Shown: in pieces, positions 1 to 8,831 of the stretch | Numbering within the stretch: position 1 is the stretch's first letter | How the letters are laid out: the number at the start of each line of letters is the position of its first letter | Source of the DNA: Bacteroidota bacterium | GTDB lineage: Bacteria; Bacteroidota; Bacteroidia; B-17B0; Aurantibacillaceae | DNA: 54,682 nucleotides | Direction of reading: 5' to 3' | Assembly (NCBI GenBank): GCA_900299295.1 | Contig: OMJH01000095.1 | Coordinates: 1 to 54,682, forward strand | Translations under genes and position numbers: made by a program | The notes under the pieces: generated by a model | What the model was told of the DNA's origin: nothing | The model's database searches: none | Seen by the model: only the letters and a program-made list of their open reading frames with translations

Positions 1-112
1 CTTCCCATAAATAATGTATATTTTCCTCCGATTCTTTTCCGTTGTGATTTTTGTCGGCGTACTCCTGATTGAAGTCCGGATTGACGCACTTTACGCGTAT
101 TGTCATTTTCAT
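1..112 (-). CDS. Partial hypothetical protein, N-terminus only
   Basis: An open frame on the minus strand begins with ATG at 112 and runs off the left edge without a stop. About 37 residues are visible, beginning MKMTIRVKCVNPDF; they are charged and hydrophilic, with no signal peptide or recognisable motif. A second ATG lies two codons in. The gene is divergent from the GH2 gene, whose preferred start at 142 leaves 29 bp between them. I do not recognise the family, and too little is present to assign a function. Confidence 0.5.
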   Translation of the reverse strand, partial: MKMTIRVKCVNPDFNQEYADKNHNGKESEENIHYLWE

Positions 113-141
113 TGGGTAAATTTATTAATTTAAGCGGTCCG

Positions 142-2643
142 ATGAAAGAATTCAGAAACTGTTATAAACTGATTATTTTCTTACTATTTTTTTGTTTTAA
201 AACTCCTGCTCAAAAAATCATTTTTCAGCCATCAAATGCAGACTGGAATTCTCGGGTCCGGAATGAAAGCGTTTGGAAAAAAGGGCTGCCTGACGAAATA
301 TCTTCCATAAATTATTTTACAACGAATACAGCAATTGATACGCTTTCATGGGAATCAAAAACAATGTTTTATTTTAAAACAAAAGCAAAAAATCACAAGG
401 TAACGCTTGTCGCTGATGGACTTTCTCCATATTCAAAAATTTACATCAATCAGAAATTCGTGTGTTCCATCAAAAGTTCAATGATGACAAAACGAATTGA
501 GGTTGGAGAATATTTAATCTCCAATCAGAAAAACGAAGTGTTGATCTCATTTCCTTCGCCACTGCTTGAAGCAAAGAAAGAGTATCAAAAAGACTCCATT
601 CGATATCCCTCTGACAATGAAGAAAGCAAAATGAAAATCAGTCAGTTTTTACGCATTCCGCCGGTTTGTTTTGGCTGGGATATTGCCGAAAAGAGATTGC
701 CTTCGCGAATGGGAAAAGGAATCAGACTTGAAGAAAATTCTGACATGAAAATTGAAGAGTTGTATGTAAATACAGAAAGAATTCAAAACGACACTGCGTA
801 TCTTAAAATTCAAATTGAATTAAACTTATTTACAACTACAACTTCGGCAAGCGCTAACTTAATTATTTCTTCGCCTGATGGAAAAAAAATACAATTGCCG
901 TTTTGGCTTGAATCGAAAAACGGAAAGTTTGACACGTTGATATCCTTGCCAATTTCACATCCGCAGTTATGGTGGCCAAACGGTTTGTATCAGCAGTTTC
1001 AAAATGTAAAACCACAAATCTACTCGGCAAAACTGATTGTTTATGACATTCAAAAAAAAGTAGTCACTGAAAAAATTCAGGACTTCGGAATCCGAACAAT
1101 TGAATTGGTTCAGGAAGTCGACTCCTTTGGTCAATCATTTTATTTTCAAGTGAACGGACAAAAAACAGTTATGAAAGGAGCAAATTACGTTCCTGACTAT
1201 TCAGACGCGAATGAAGCGAAGTGGAAATCCTTGATTCATAAAATTTCCATTGCAAATTTTAATATGCTACGAATATGGGGCGGTGGAACATATTTAAGTG
1301 AGCGTCAAATGAAAGATTGCGATGAAAGAGGCATACTGATCTGGCAGGATTTTCCATTCGCAGGGACTATGTACCCTAGTGATAGTTCATTTCTTGACGG
1401 ATTAAAGGAGGAAGCATCAATGCAGGTAAAAGAAAAACGTCAACACCCTTCGCTTGCACTTTGGTGCGGAAACAACGAAATTGATGTTGCATGGAAAAAC
1501 TGGGGCTGGCAACAAACCTACGATTTACACGGAAGGGACAGCATTCAACTTAAACACGGCTACGACACGATTTTCCGTGAACTTCTTCCTGACATCGTTC
1601 GACATGTCGATTGCAAAACCCCTTACATACATACCTCTCCGCTGAGCAATTGGGGAAATGCAAATGATTTTTTAAGTGGTGACAATCATTTTTGGGGCGT
1701 ATGGCATGGAGAATATCCGGTCTCCTCTTACACCAGATTTATTCCACGTTTCATGAGTGAATTTGGTCTTCCCTCCTTGCCTTCCATCGCTGCCATTCAA
1801 AAATATTTTAGTTTGAAATCCGGCAACACAAATGACTCAGCGCTGGCAAGCCGACTGCGTAGCTACAAAGGCATTCGATTAATAGAAAAATATATTGCGG
1901 ATGAATACGGAAAGCCAAAAGATTTGAAATCGTTTGTATGGCTTTCACAATTGGTGCAAGCGAATGCTTTACAGTCAGCCATACTCGCCCACCGTAGTGC
2001 AAAACCGTTTTGCATGGGAACCTTGTTCTGGCAACTCAATGATGCCTGGCCGGGAATTACGTGGAGCGCCATCGATTATGATGGAAACGAAAAAATTGCA
2101 TTTGAGTCTGGTCGAAAATCATTTGAATCCTTGGTTTTTACCGTAATTGCCCGACATAATACCATTCAACTGTTGGCTGTTTCAGATTTGATTAAAGATA
2201 CTTCCGTAAAGTTTCACTTAACCTTTTTCACTAAAAATGGTAAATGTGTACTTGATACCGCTCTAAATAAAATTATTCCGAAAGAAAGTTCCTCCGTCGT
2301 GTATGAAAAAACATTGAATAAGGCGTCAAACGATACTTTATTCGCATGCACGATATCTGTTGAAAGCAAGAGTGAAACAGCTGAGCAGGTAATTTTTTTT
2401 CAGCCTAGCAAAATGATGAAAAATCAAAAATCTGAACTGATTGTCAATCACAAAAATGATAGGATTGAAATTTACTCTACGCAGCCGGAAAAAGATGTTT
2501 TGATTGTTGATACAAAAAACCAACAAGTCTTGCACCACTTGCAGTTTCTTTCTCCCAAAAAAGCACATCGTATAAAAATGAGTCGCCAGCAATACCTTAA
2601 CTGCCAGATAATTTCCTGGAAAGACTTAATTGAAAAAGAGTAA
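142..2643 (+). CDS. Glycoside hydrolase family 2, beta-mannosidase-like, secreted
   Basis: This is a secreted GH2 enzyme of beta-mannosidase type, expected to remove terminal beta-mannose (or a related beta-glycoside) from glycans in the periplasm or outside the cell. The start at 142 is chosen over an in-frame upstream codon at 100 because it begins a clean signal peptide (MKEFRNCYKLIIFLL, cleavage after TPAQ) and avoids overlapping the divergent gene. The protein is 833 aa, usual for the family: N-terminal jelly-roll, Ig-like domain, then the TIM barrel with NMLRIWGGGTY. The acid/base is E446 in WCGNNE and the nucleophile is E540 in FMSEFGLP, so both catalytic residues are intact. The C-terminal Ig-like region is divergent. 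It stands alone, with no SusCD pair or other glycosidase nearby. The exact sugar specificity cannot be read from the sequence. Confidence 0.88.
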   Translation: MKEFRNCYKLIIFLLFFCFKTPAQKIIFQPSNADWNSRVRNESVWKKGLPDEISSINYFTTNTAIDTLSWESKTMFYFKTKAKNHKVTLVADGLSPYSKIYINQKFVCSIKSSMMTKRIEVGEYLISNQKNEVLISFPSPLLEAKKEYQKDSIRYPSDNEESKMKISQFLRIPPVCFGWDIAEKRLPSRMGKGIRLEENSDMKIEELYVNTERIQNDTAYLKIQIELNLFTTTTSASANLIISSPDGKKIQLPFWLESKNGKFDTLISLPISHPQLWWPNGLYQQFQNVKPQIYSAKLIVYDIQKKVVTEKIQDFGIRTIELVQEVDSFGQSFYFQVNGQKTVMKGANYVPDYSDANEAKWKSLIHKISIANFNMLRIWGGGTYLSERQMKDCDERGILIWQDFPFAGTMYPSDSSFLDGLKEEASMQVKEKRQHPSLALWCGNNEIDVAWKNWGWQQTYDLHGRDSIQLKHGYDTIFRELLPDIVRHVDCKTPYIHTSPLSNWGNANDFLSGDNHFWGVWHGEYPVSSYTRFIPRFMSEFGLPSLPSIAAIQKYFSLKSGNTNDSALASRLRSYKGIRLIEKYIADEYGKPKDLKSFVWLSQLVQANALQSAILAHRSAKPFCMGTLFWQLNDAWPGITWSAIDYDGNEKIAFESGRKSFESLVFTVIARHNTIQLLAVSDLIKDTSVKFHLTFFTKNGKCVLDTALNKIIPKESSSVVYEKTLNKASNDTLFACTISVESKSETAEQVIFFQPSKMMKNQKSELIVNHKNDRIEIYSTQPEKDVLIVDTKNQQVLHHLQFLSPKKAHRIKMSRQQYLNCQIISWKDLIEKE

Positions 2644-2649
2644 GTAGAC

Positions 2650-3318
2650 TTACTTTGCAGCAATTTTTTTTAAGGCCATTATTTCTTCTGCATCTGCCAT
2701 TTCACCTTTCAGGATCGCACTTGAATGAATCTCATTCACTCCCGACAATCGAATTAATTCATTGGCGTGAGTCGAACGAACACCTCCACCCGCTAAAATC
2801 GTAATTCGCCCCTCCGCTTGCTTTTGTAATGCAGCAAGGGTGACAACATGATCAATTGCGCGACCATGGCCGCCTGAAGTAAGCACTCTTTTGAATCCCA
2901 GTTGAATTAATTTTTCAAGTGCTGCAGGTTTATTTTCAAGACCATCAAAAGCACGATGAAATGTGCACGGTTTACCTTCAGCTGCAATGATTAATTCTTC
3001 AAGTTTCTCTTCGTCAATCTGATTTTTTTCCGTTACAGCACCGAAAACAAATCCATGCAGATCTTTTCCATGTAAGTCGCTGATGCGGTCCAGCATCCAT
3101 TGGAAATCACGTCGCGTGTAACAATAACTTGTTCCTAGTTTATGAATCATTACCATCCGCTGAATATTGCCTGTTTCACTTATAATTTTTTCAATTGTTT
3201 TATCTGAAGGCGTCTTACCGCCACAAAACATATCTTCGCAAATTTCAATTCTGTCGGCTCCGCTTTCAAAAGCTATACGAGCCGAAGTTTCGTTGAAGCA
3301 TGCAATTTCCAAAAGCAT
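2650..3318 (-). CDS. cutC: CutC family protein (copper homeostasis family)
   Basis: The protein is a 222-aa TIM-barrel of the CutC family, with the characteristic N-terminus MLLEIACFN followed by GADRIEICEDMFCGGKTPS, and near the C-terminus the AGGGVRSTHANEL and EIHSSA motifs. CutC was linked to copper tolerance in E. coli, but that role is disputed and the biochemical activity is not established; family membership is much surer than function. The gene is convergent with the GH2 gene, with six bases between the stops. No copper transporter is next to it. The length is slightly short compared with the E. coli protein (about 248 aa). Confidence 0.9.
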   Translation of the reverse strand: MLLEIACFNETSARIAFESGADRIEICEDMFCGGKTPSDKTIEKIISETGNIQRMVMIHKLGTSYCYTRRDFQWMLDRISDLHGKDLHGFVFGAVTEKNQIDEEKLEELIIAAEGKPCTFHRAFDGLENKPAALEKLIQLGFKRVLTSGGHGRAIDHVVTLAALQKQAEGRITILAGGGVRSTHANELIRLSGVNEIHSSAILKGEMADAEEIMALKKIAAK

Positions 3319-3590
3319 ATATTCGATTTAAAGTTGAATTTATAAAATCTTTAGATATAACTAACAAGATTTTTCTTTTTCAGTAATTTAATCTTAACTA
3401 AAATTTACTATTCGTTAGTCCCAAAGAATAATATCATTTATATATCCAGTAAACTAAGTATAAATAATCAGAAAATAATTCAAACAAAGGAATGCCGATA
3501 ACAGCCGATATTACGACATGTGGACTTTAAGGGACTTAAAATGGGTTACTAAGTACGCGTAAACTGTTATAGGTTGTTCAATAATAATTT

Positions 3591-4427
3591 TTAACCAGAG
3601 ATGCGGTTTTCTTGATGCAAAACTAGTAGCGGTAAATTCAGTTCCGCACTTAATTTTTTTACAGGATCCTCGTGCATTAACCGATTGAGTAAGGTCTTCT
3701 CAAATTCCTGTATCACCAATAGATCAAATTGACGGTCTCCCGCTAATTCTTCGAGAACAGAATAAACATCACGTGAATGTTTATTCCAGAAATCGATATC
3801 AATCAGTCTGTCTTTAAAAAAAGAATTAACCTGTTTACGACATTCTTCATACGTTGTAACGTCACCGGTATTTAAAAAACACAGGTGAACATGAAATTTT
3901 TCCACAAAGGTGTTCAATTTTTCAAGCGCCAAGGCTCCTGCATTTTCGTCTGTTGTAATGTAAAGCACTTTGCTGATTGTTTGGTAAGCAAAACTTTCAG
4001 GAACAATCAACACCGAGGCAGATGTCTCCTTCACCAGCTGAAAAGAATGTGTACCAAAAATTGAATCGAAAATGTTTTCTGATCCTTGCGTTCCTGTTAC
4101 AAATAACACCTCGCCATCTTCACTATCCGCAATGGCCTTCGCGAGTTTCTTTCCGGTGATCTCCACTTCAAATCGAGAAGAAATATGAAATTTCTTATTG
4201 ATGTCCTCTGACAATTGACGGAGTGCTTCTGCTGCATTACGTGAACGTTCCAGTACCTGGGGGCCGGGATTAATGTCGTACGTGGTATGAAATGAAACCG
4301 GCAAAACTTTTTCAATATGCACGAGTACAAGTTCACACCAGAATACCTGTGCCAATTTCGCAGCATATTCAACGGCATTGTAAGAGGCCTGGGAAAAATC
4401 TGTCGGACAAATGATTTTAGAATACAT
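3591..4427 (-). CDS. Universal stress protein (UspA family), tandem domain
   Basis: A 278-aa cytoplasmic stress protein. The start at 4427 (MYSKIICPTDFS) is preferred over one 19 codons upstream because UspA domains begin exactly with this strand and the extra residues look like untranslated leader. The first UspA domain covers about residues 1-145 and ends with SFQLVKETSASVLIVPES, the usual final strand. The second half (about 150-278) keeps the fold, with VLYITTD and a closing LPLLVLHQ, but is more diverged and lacks a clear ATP-binding G-2x-G-9x-G signature. It is divergent from the CHAD gene. The likely role is stress or nutrient-limitation response; the ligand is unknown. Confidence 0.88.
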   Translation of the reverse strand: MYSKIICPTDFSQASYNAVEYAAKLAQVFWCELVLVHIEKVLPVSFHTTYDINPGPQVLERSRNAAEALRQLSEDINKKFHISSRFEVEITGKKLAKAIADSEDGEVLFVTGTQGSENIFDSIFGTHSFQLVKETSASVLIVPESFAYQTISKVLYITTDENAGALALEKLNTFVEKFHVHLCFLNTGDVTTYEECRKQVNSFFKDRLIDIDFWNKHSRDVYSVLEELAGDRQFDLLVIQEFEKTLLNRLMHEDPVKKLSAELNLPLLVLHQENRISG

Positions 4428-4566
4428 AGTTATCAAACAAACTTCACACAAACTCGTTGTTAAACAAGCGATAATCATCAGCAAAGCACATTTTTCAAAT
4501 CATTACAAAGAGAATTCATTTATTTTAATATAAAACCTGATTCCTTTACTAGCAAGACAAGTTGTA

Positions 4567-5389
4567 ATGCGTGTCCTGATTAAAGAAAAATTAGAAAAAC
4601 TGAAACGACTAATTGTCAAAACAAAAAAAAATCCTAATCGAAAAAACATACATCAATTACGTGTTGAACTGAAAACATGGAAGGCCTTCTGTGAATTTAC
4701 ACATGCATATGTAGCCACATCAAAAAAACAGGTGATATTTCCGGTCCAATTCCAAAAACTATTTTCAGCGCTTGGAAGATACAGAGCTACGCAAATACAA
4801 CTGGTGACGCTGAGCGAATTTAAAAAGCAAAACATCAGGTCGAAAAAATTTAAACTTAATCTGAAAAAAAGAAAATCAAACTTTTATTATCGGCTTAAAA
4901 AAATAATTCAAAAAACATCCCGATTTTCGTTTACACCTTATCAAGAAAAATTTTTCAAAATAATGCTTCATACTTCGCAAAAAAAAATCGAGAAGCAACT
5001 TGAACTTTTTCTCCGTAATCAATTGAAAAAAGTGTTTTTAACGCAATCCGATAAAATTCAATCTTTACATCTTACACGAATCCAGCTAAAAAAAATCACG
5101 TTACTCGTTGGACGTTTTCATCTGCCCAAAGTGCGAAAAATTACAGTCGATTTTCAAAAGTTTAAATAAATTCGAAAAACAACTCGGGCTTAGGCATGAC
5201 TTCTATGTGATGAAGAACCGAATGCAAAAGTTTCTTCTTTCGTATCCGAAAAAAATGAAGGAAAAAAAATTCATGGCATTACATAAAATAATTTCACAAC
5301 GAGAAACCAATTTACGATTAACCGCAAAACATTCCATGCAGCAACTCAGTCCCTTCGTTAAAAGAGTGATTCTTTCGTTCCCTGAATAG
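4567..5389 (+). pseudogene. CHAD domain protein, interrupted by a +1 frameshift in an A8 tract
   Basis: Two overlapping frames, 4567-5169 and about 5090-5389, make one CHAD protein (conserved histidine alpha-helical domain, a polyphosphate-binding fold). The first half has NIHQLRVELKTWKAFCEF, the typical H-R-K motif. If one A is removed from the run of eight at 5088-5095, the frame continues as RIQLKKSRYSLDVF, which is the expected start of the second CHAD repeat (R-KK-RY), and runs on through KQLGLRHDFYVMK to the stop. The repaired protein is 273 aa with all expected charged residues, so the join is well placed. It could be an assembly or sequencing error, a real pseudogene, or expression rescued by slippage on the A tract. 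It is followed by gltX. Confidence 0.85.
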
Positions 5390-5426
5390 CGCCTACGAAA
5401 TTACTTCTGCCTTCCGTTTTTTACAG

Positions 5427-5434
5427 TAAATTTG
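5427..5434 (+). promoter_or_regulatory. Putative -7 box of the gltX promoter (TAAATTTG)
   Basis: TAAATTTG matches the Bacteroidota -7 consensus TAnnTTTG and lies 22 bp before the gltX start codon, giving a short leader of about 16 nt. No good TTG -33 element is found at the expected distance, so this is a moderate call. Confidence 0.45.
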
Positions 5435-5456
5435 CGCTTTCAAATTTCTGTCACGT

Positions 5457-6992
5457 ATGGAAAATAAACGAGTGAGAGTTCGCTTCGCGCCGAGTCCAAC
5501 CGGCGGATTACACATGGGTGGTGTTCGCACCGCGCTGTTCAATTACCTTTTCGCAAAAAAACACGGTGGTGATTTTATTCTTCGGATTGAGGATACCGAC
5601 CAAACGCGATACGTTAACGGAGCTGAGGAATACATTGTGAATGCACTGAAATGGTGTGGCATTGAACCTAACGAAGGTGTTGGTTTTGGTAACGGACCTC
5701 ACGCTCCGTATCGTCAGAGTGAACGAAAAGAACTTGGGATTTACAGGAGTTACGCAGAGCGACTCGTTGCCAGCGGACACGCCTATTACGCTTTTGATAC
5801 CGCTGAGGAATTGGAAGCGATGCGCAAACGATTAGAAGCAGCGAAAGTCGCGGCACCTCAGTACAACGCTGTCTCGCGACAAAGCATGAAAAATTCAACA
5901 GCGCTTTCGGAAGACGAGGTAAAAAAATTAATGGATGCTGGAACACCCTACGTTATACGCCTAAAAGTTCCGCGCAATGAAGAAATTCGTTTTCACGATA
6001 TCATCCGCGGCTGGGTGGTGGTCAATTCATCGCAGGTGGATGATAAAGTTTTATTGAAGAGTGACGGGATGCCGACTTATCACCTGGCACATATCGTTGA
6101 CGATATTGAAATGAAAATTTCACATGCGGTTCGCGGCGAAGAATGGCTTCCGTCTGCTCCGGCACACGTTCTCATTTATCGCTACCTCGGTCTCGAAAAT
6201 GAAATGCCTCAGCTGGCTCACTTACCGCTGATTTTACGTCCCGACGGACAAGGAAAATTATCGAAACGCGATAAAAGCGGATTGCCTATGTTTCCACTGA
6301 ATTGGTATGACGAACGTACAAAAGAAAGTTACATTGGCTACCGTGAAAGTGGATTTTTCGCAGATGCGTTTATCAATATGCTGGTGCTGCTCGGTTGGAA
6401 TCCCGGAAACAATCAGGAGTTACTGAGCAAGGAAGAAATGATTTCATTGTTTTCATTTGAACGCGTGAACAAGGCCGGTGCAAAATTCGATCCCGAAAAA
6501 ACAAAATGGTTCAATCAGCAATACCTGAAAAATAAACCGAATGCAGAACTTGCCGATTTATTTGCTGTAAAGTTGAAAGAAAAACAAATCGTCGCAACAC
6601 AAACGTATGTTGAAGGTGTTTGTCGCTTGATAAAAGAAAAGGCGCACCTCGCAAGTGAATTCTGGGAACTGGGCGCTTTCTTTTTTCAGGAGCCTGAAAA
6701 ATACGATGAGGTCGTTATTGCAAAACGATGGAATTCATCCGCAAGAAATTTTTTCATCAAGCTTGCTGAAATTTGGAGTGCATCTGAAAATTTTTCTCAT
6801 GCGGTACTTGAAGAAAAATTTAAATCTACTGCAAGCGAGAATGGAATAAAACCGGGAGAAGTGATGCCGTTGTTACGTGTACTAATCACGGGCCTTGCAG
6901 GTGGTCCGGCACTTTTTGAAACAATTGAGTTGCTAGGCATGGCGCAAACTATACATCGTCTTCAGCGCGCTTTGCACGAGTTGCCGGAATAG
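5457..6992 (+). CDS. gltX: Glutamate--tRNA ligase
   Basis: A class I aminoacyl-tRNA synthetase that charges tRNA-Glu with glutamate in the cytoplasm, an essential gene. The Rossmann fold begins at once with RFAPSPTGGLHMGGVRTA; the HIGH box is present as HMGG (residues 19-22). The KLSKR loop is at residues 267-271 (GKLSKRDKSG). The 511-aa length is normal for bacterial GluRS and the C-terminal anticodon-binding helical domain is complete. It stands as a single gene after the CHAD gene, with a probable promoter just upstream. Discrimination between Glu-specific and non-discriminating (Glu/Gln) forms cannot be made from sight. Confidence 0.97.
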   Translation: MENKRVRVRFAPSPTGGLHMGGVRTALFNYLFAKKHGGDFILRIEDTDQTRYVNGAEEYIVNALKWCGIEPNEGVGFGNGPHAPYRQSERKELGIYRSYAERLVASGHAYYAFDTAEELEAMRKRLEAAKVAAPQYNAVSRQSMKNSTALSEDEVKKLMDAGTPYVIRLKVPRNEEIRFHDIIRGWVVVNSSQVDDKVLLKSDGMPTYHLAHIVDDIEMKISHAVRGEEWLPSAPAHVLIYRYLGLENEMPQLAHLPLILRPDGQGKLSKRDKSGLPMFPLNWYDERTKESYIGYRESGFFADAFINMLVLLGWNPGNNQELLSKEEMISLFSFERVNKAGAKFDPEKTKWFNQQYLKNKPNAELADLFAVKLKEKQIVATQTYVEGVCRLIKEKAHLASEFWELGAFFFQEPEKYDEVVIAKRWNSSARNFFIKLAEIWSASENFSHAVLEEKFKSTASENGIKPGEVMPLLRVLITGLAGGPALFETIELLGMAQTIHRLQRALHELPE

Positions 6993-7190
6993 GAGATTTT
7001 CACATTGAGTTTTTAAAACTAGTTCTGTCCAATATTTATCATTTTCGGGGTTTATTTCTGGCAGGGCAATAATTGGCTTTTCAATACTTACTTGGAACCA
7101 CTAAATTTTGCTAAAGTTTTAACCGATAATGGATGTCATTCACCGATTTTTTTGAACTTTTATCTACTCAAATTATTAGGTTTGTGTGCG

Positions 7191-7556
7191 ATGGGAAAAT
7201 TAATCTTAATTTGTCTAATTGGTTTTCATCTGATTTCTTGCCGTCATGAGCCTATTGTTCCTGATAATCCTCAAATCAGCTTTGCAGGAGATGTGAATCC
7301 TATCCTAATTGGTAATTGTACGCAATCAGGTTGCCATGGCGGAATTGATCCCGAAAAATTTTCTCTGGTTGGTTACGACAATGTGGTGAAACACGAAAAT
7401 ATCGTTCCGGGAAAACCCCATTCCAGCAAAATTTATGAATCCATTACAACTTACAACAACGAAGAAGTGATGCCACGTAGCCCTTACGCGCGGCTTTCTG
7501 CCCAGCAGATCGAAGTCATTTACCTCTGGATATTGCAGGGTGCCAAAAACAATTAA
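7191..7556 (+). CDS. Cytochrome c-like lipoprotein with CX4CH heme motif
   Basis: A 121-aa probable lipoprotein. The start at 7191 is chosen because it begins a lipoprotein signal (MGKLILICLIGFHLISC, lipid Cys17); an earlier in-frame start at 7092 would place 33 odd residues before it. After a short linker comes DVNPILIGNCTQSGCHGG, in which C43, C48 and H49 form a heme-binding motif with four residues between the cysteines instead of the usual two. M94 in EEVMPRSP is a likely sixth heme ligand, and the final helix IEVIYLWILQGA is typical of small cytochrome c folds such as the planctomycete-type cytochrome C domain. It is first in a four-gene unit with another such lipoprotein, pointing to electron transfer in the envelope. 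Heme attachment is inferred. Confidence 0.75.
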   Translation: MGKLILICLIGFHLISCRHEPIVPDNPQISFAGDVNPILIGNCTQSGCHGGIDPEKFSLVGYDNVVKHENIVPGKPHSSKIYESITTYNNEEVMPRSPYARLSAQQIEVIYLWILQGAKNN

Positions 7557-7559
7557 ACT

Positions 7560-8408
7560 ATGAAAAAAACATTTCTATCTATCAGCGTCCTAACTGTCGG
7601 CGCCGCGGCAATGATTTCCATGTCCATCGTGTCAGACAACGGAAAAGCCGGATTCACCGGTTCGCCGAGTGAAAATTTATGCACGAATTGTCACAACAAT
7701 TATACGTTGAATTCCGGAGGCGGATCAATTACATTGAGCTCGAATCCTGCTTTCGTCAATAATACATACGTTCCGGGAACTACATATACCATGAGTGCAA
7801 CCGTGGCGAGGACCGGAAACAATTTATTTGGAATCGGTCTTGAAGTGTTGAACAGCACTAACGCCAATTCAGGAACACTTGCGATAACAAATTCTGCAGA
7901 AACCAGAATAGTAAACGTTACCGTTGCCGGAACCAGCAGAAAAAATGTAGTGCATCAATTGAACGGAGGAGCATCGGCAAATTCCAAAACCTTTAATTTC
8001 AACTGGACCGCGCCCACATCAGGCCCTGCCACATTTTACGCGGCTGGAGTTGCCGCCAACAGCAGCGGAACCACAGCCGGCGATTACGTTTACAATACTA
8101 GCCTTGCTCTTACCGGACCAATGGTGGGAATAGATGAAACAAATAGCATCGTTCAGCAACTGAATGTTTATCCAAATCCTGTAATCGAAAAAATTCACCT
8201 GGATTATACACTAAAAAAAGCTTCAATGGTTAACATCGAGCTTGTTTCCATACAGGGAGAAAAAATTGCAACTCTATGTTCTGCCTATCAGGATCCGGGT
8301 AAAATTGAAAATGAATTGAATTTACCGGCAGGAATAAAAAGCGGATGTTACCTTCTGCGCTTGATAGTTGGTGAAAAATCTACCGAAAGGATAATTATTA
8401 TTCGTTAA
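7560..8408 (+). CDS. Choice-of-anchor V domain protein with CXXCH motif and T9SS type A signal
   Basis: A 282-aa exported protein. An N-terminal signal segment (MKKTFLSISVLTVGAAAM) is followed by GFTGSPSENLCTNCH, the hallmark start of the choice-of-anchor V family; C41, C44 and H45 form a canonical CXXCH heme site. The central domain (about 50-195) is a beta-sandwich rich in Ser/Thr/Asn. The last 80 or so residues (LNVYPNPVIEKIHL to ERIIIIR) are a T9SS type A sorting domain, so the protein is expected to cross the outer membrane and be anchored or released. It starts 3 bp after the preceding cytochrome gene. The function of the family is unknown; a surface electron-transfer role is an inference from the heme motif and the neighbours. 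Confidence 0.85.
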   Translation: MKKTFLSISVLTVGAAAMISMSIVSDNGKAGFTGSPSENLCTNCHNNYTLNSGGGSITLSSNPAFVNNTYVPGTTYTMSATVARTGNNLFGIGLEVLNSTNANSGTLAITNSAETRIVNVTVAGTSRKNVVHQLNGGASANSKTFNFNWTAPTSGPATFYAAGVAANSSGTTAGDYVYNTSLALTGPMVGIDETNSIVQQLNVYPNPVIEKIHLDYTLKKASMVNIELVSIQGEKIATLCSAYQDPGKIENELNLPAGIKSGCYLLRLIVGEKSTERIIIIR

Positions 8409-8421
8409 TTTTGTCCCCAAG

Positions 8422-8826
8422 ATGAATTTTAGCCGTTTTTTCCATTTGATTTGTTTGGTGACGATGCTGTTTCTGCAAAGCTGCTACTACGATAATTTTA
8501 CTGAGATTCATCCCGGAGCTTCACTGGCTAACTTGTGTGACTCCACGAAGTCCGTTGTTTCTTACGCTAACGATATCGTTCCTATTTTAAACAATTCCTG
8601 CGGAACTACAAATGCATGTCACAATGCACCAAGTCTGAATAACAATAACGTGGATCTTTCAAATTACCTGGGAGTTCAATCACAAACTGCAGGTTATACG
8701 CTTTACCACGTTGTACAATGGACTCCAAATTACTCCAAGATGCCCAAAGGAAGTCAAACAAAAATAAGTGACTGCAACATCGCTTTAATCAGAAAATGGA
8801 TTGATGCCGGCGCGCCCAATAATTAA
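8422..8826 (+). CDS. Cytochrome c-like lipoprotein with CX5CH heme motif
   Basis: A 134-aa lipoprotein with signal MNFSRFFHLICLVTMLFLQSC (lipid Cys21). It resembles the protein encoded at 7191: DIVPILNNSCGTTNACHN carries C60, C66 and H67, that is five residues between the heme cysteines, and SKMPKG (Met107) is the likely distal ligand, followed by the helix IALIRKWIDAGAPNN. Two further cysteines (C39, C118) could form a disulfide. Widened heme motifs in two neighbouring genes suggest a genuine subfamily rather than decay. It lies 13 bp after the choice-of-anchor V gene and 5 bp before the beta-barrel gene, in one operon. Confidence 0.73.
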   Translation: MNFSRFFHLICLVTMLFLQSCYYDNFTEIHPGASLANLCDSTKSVVSYANDIVPILNNSCGTTNACHNAPSLNNNNVDLSNYLGVQSQTAGYTLYHVVQWTPNYSKMPKGSQTKISDCNIALIRKWIDAGAPNN

Positions 8827-8831
8827 TTCAG

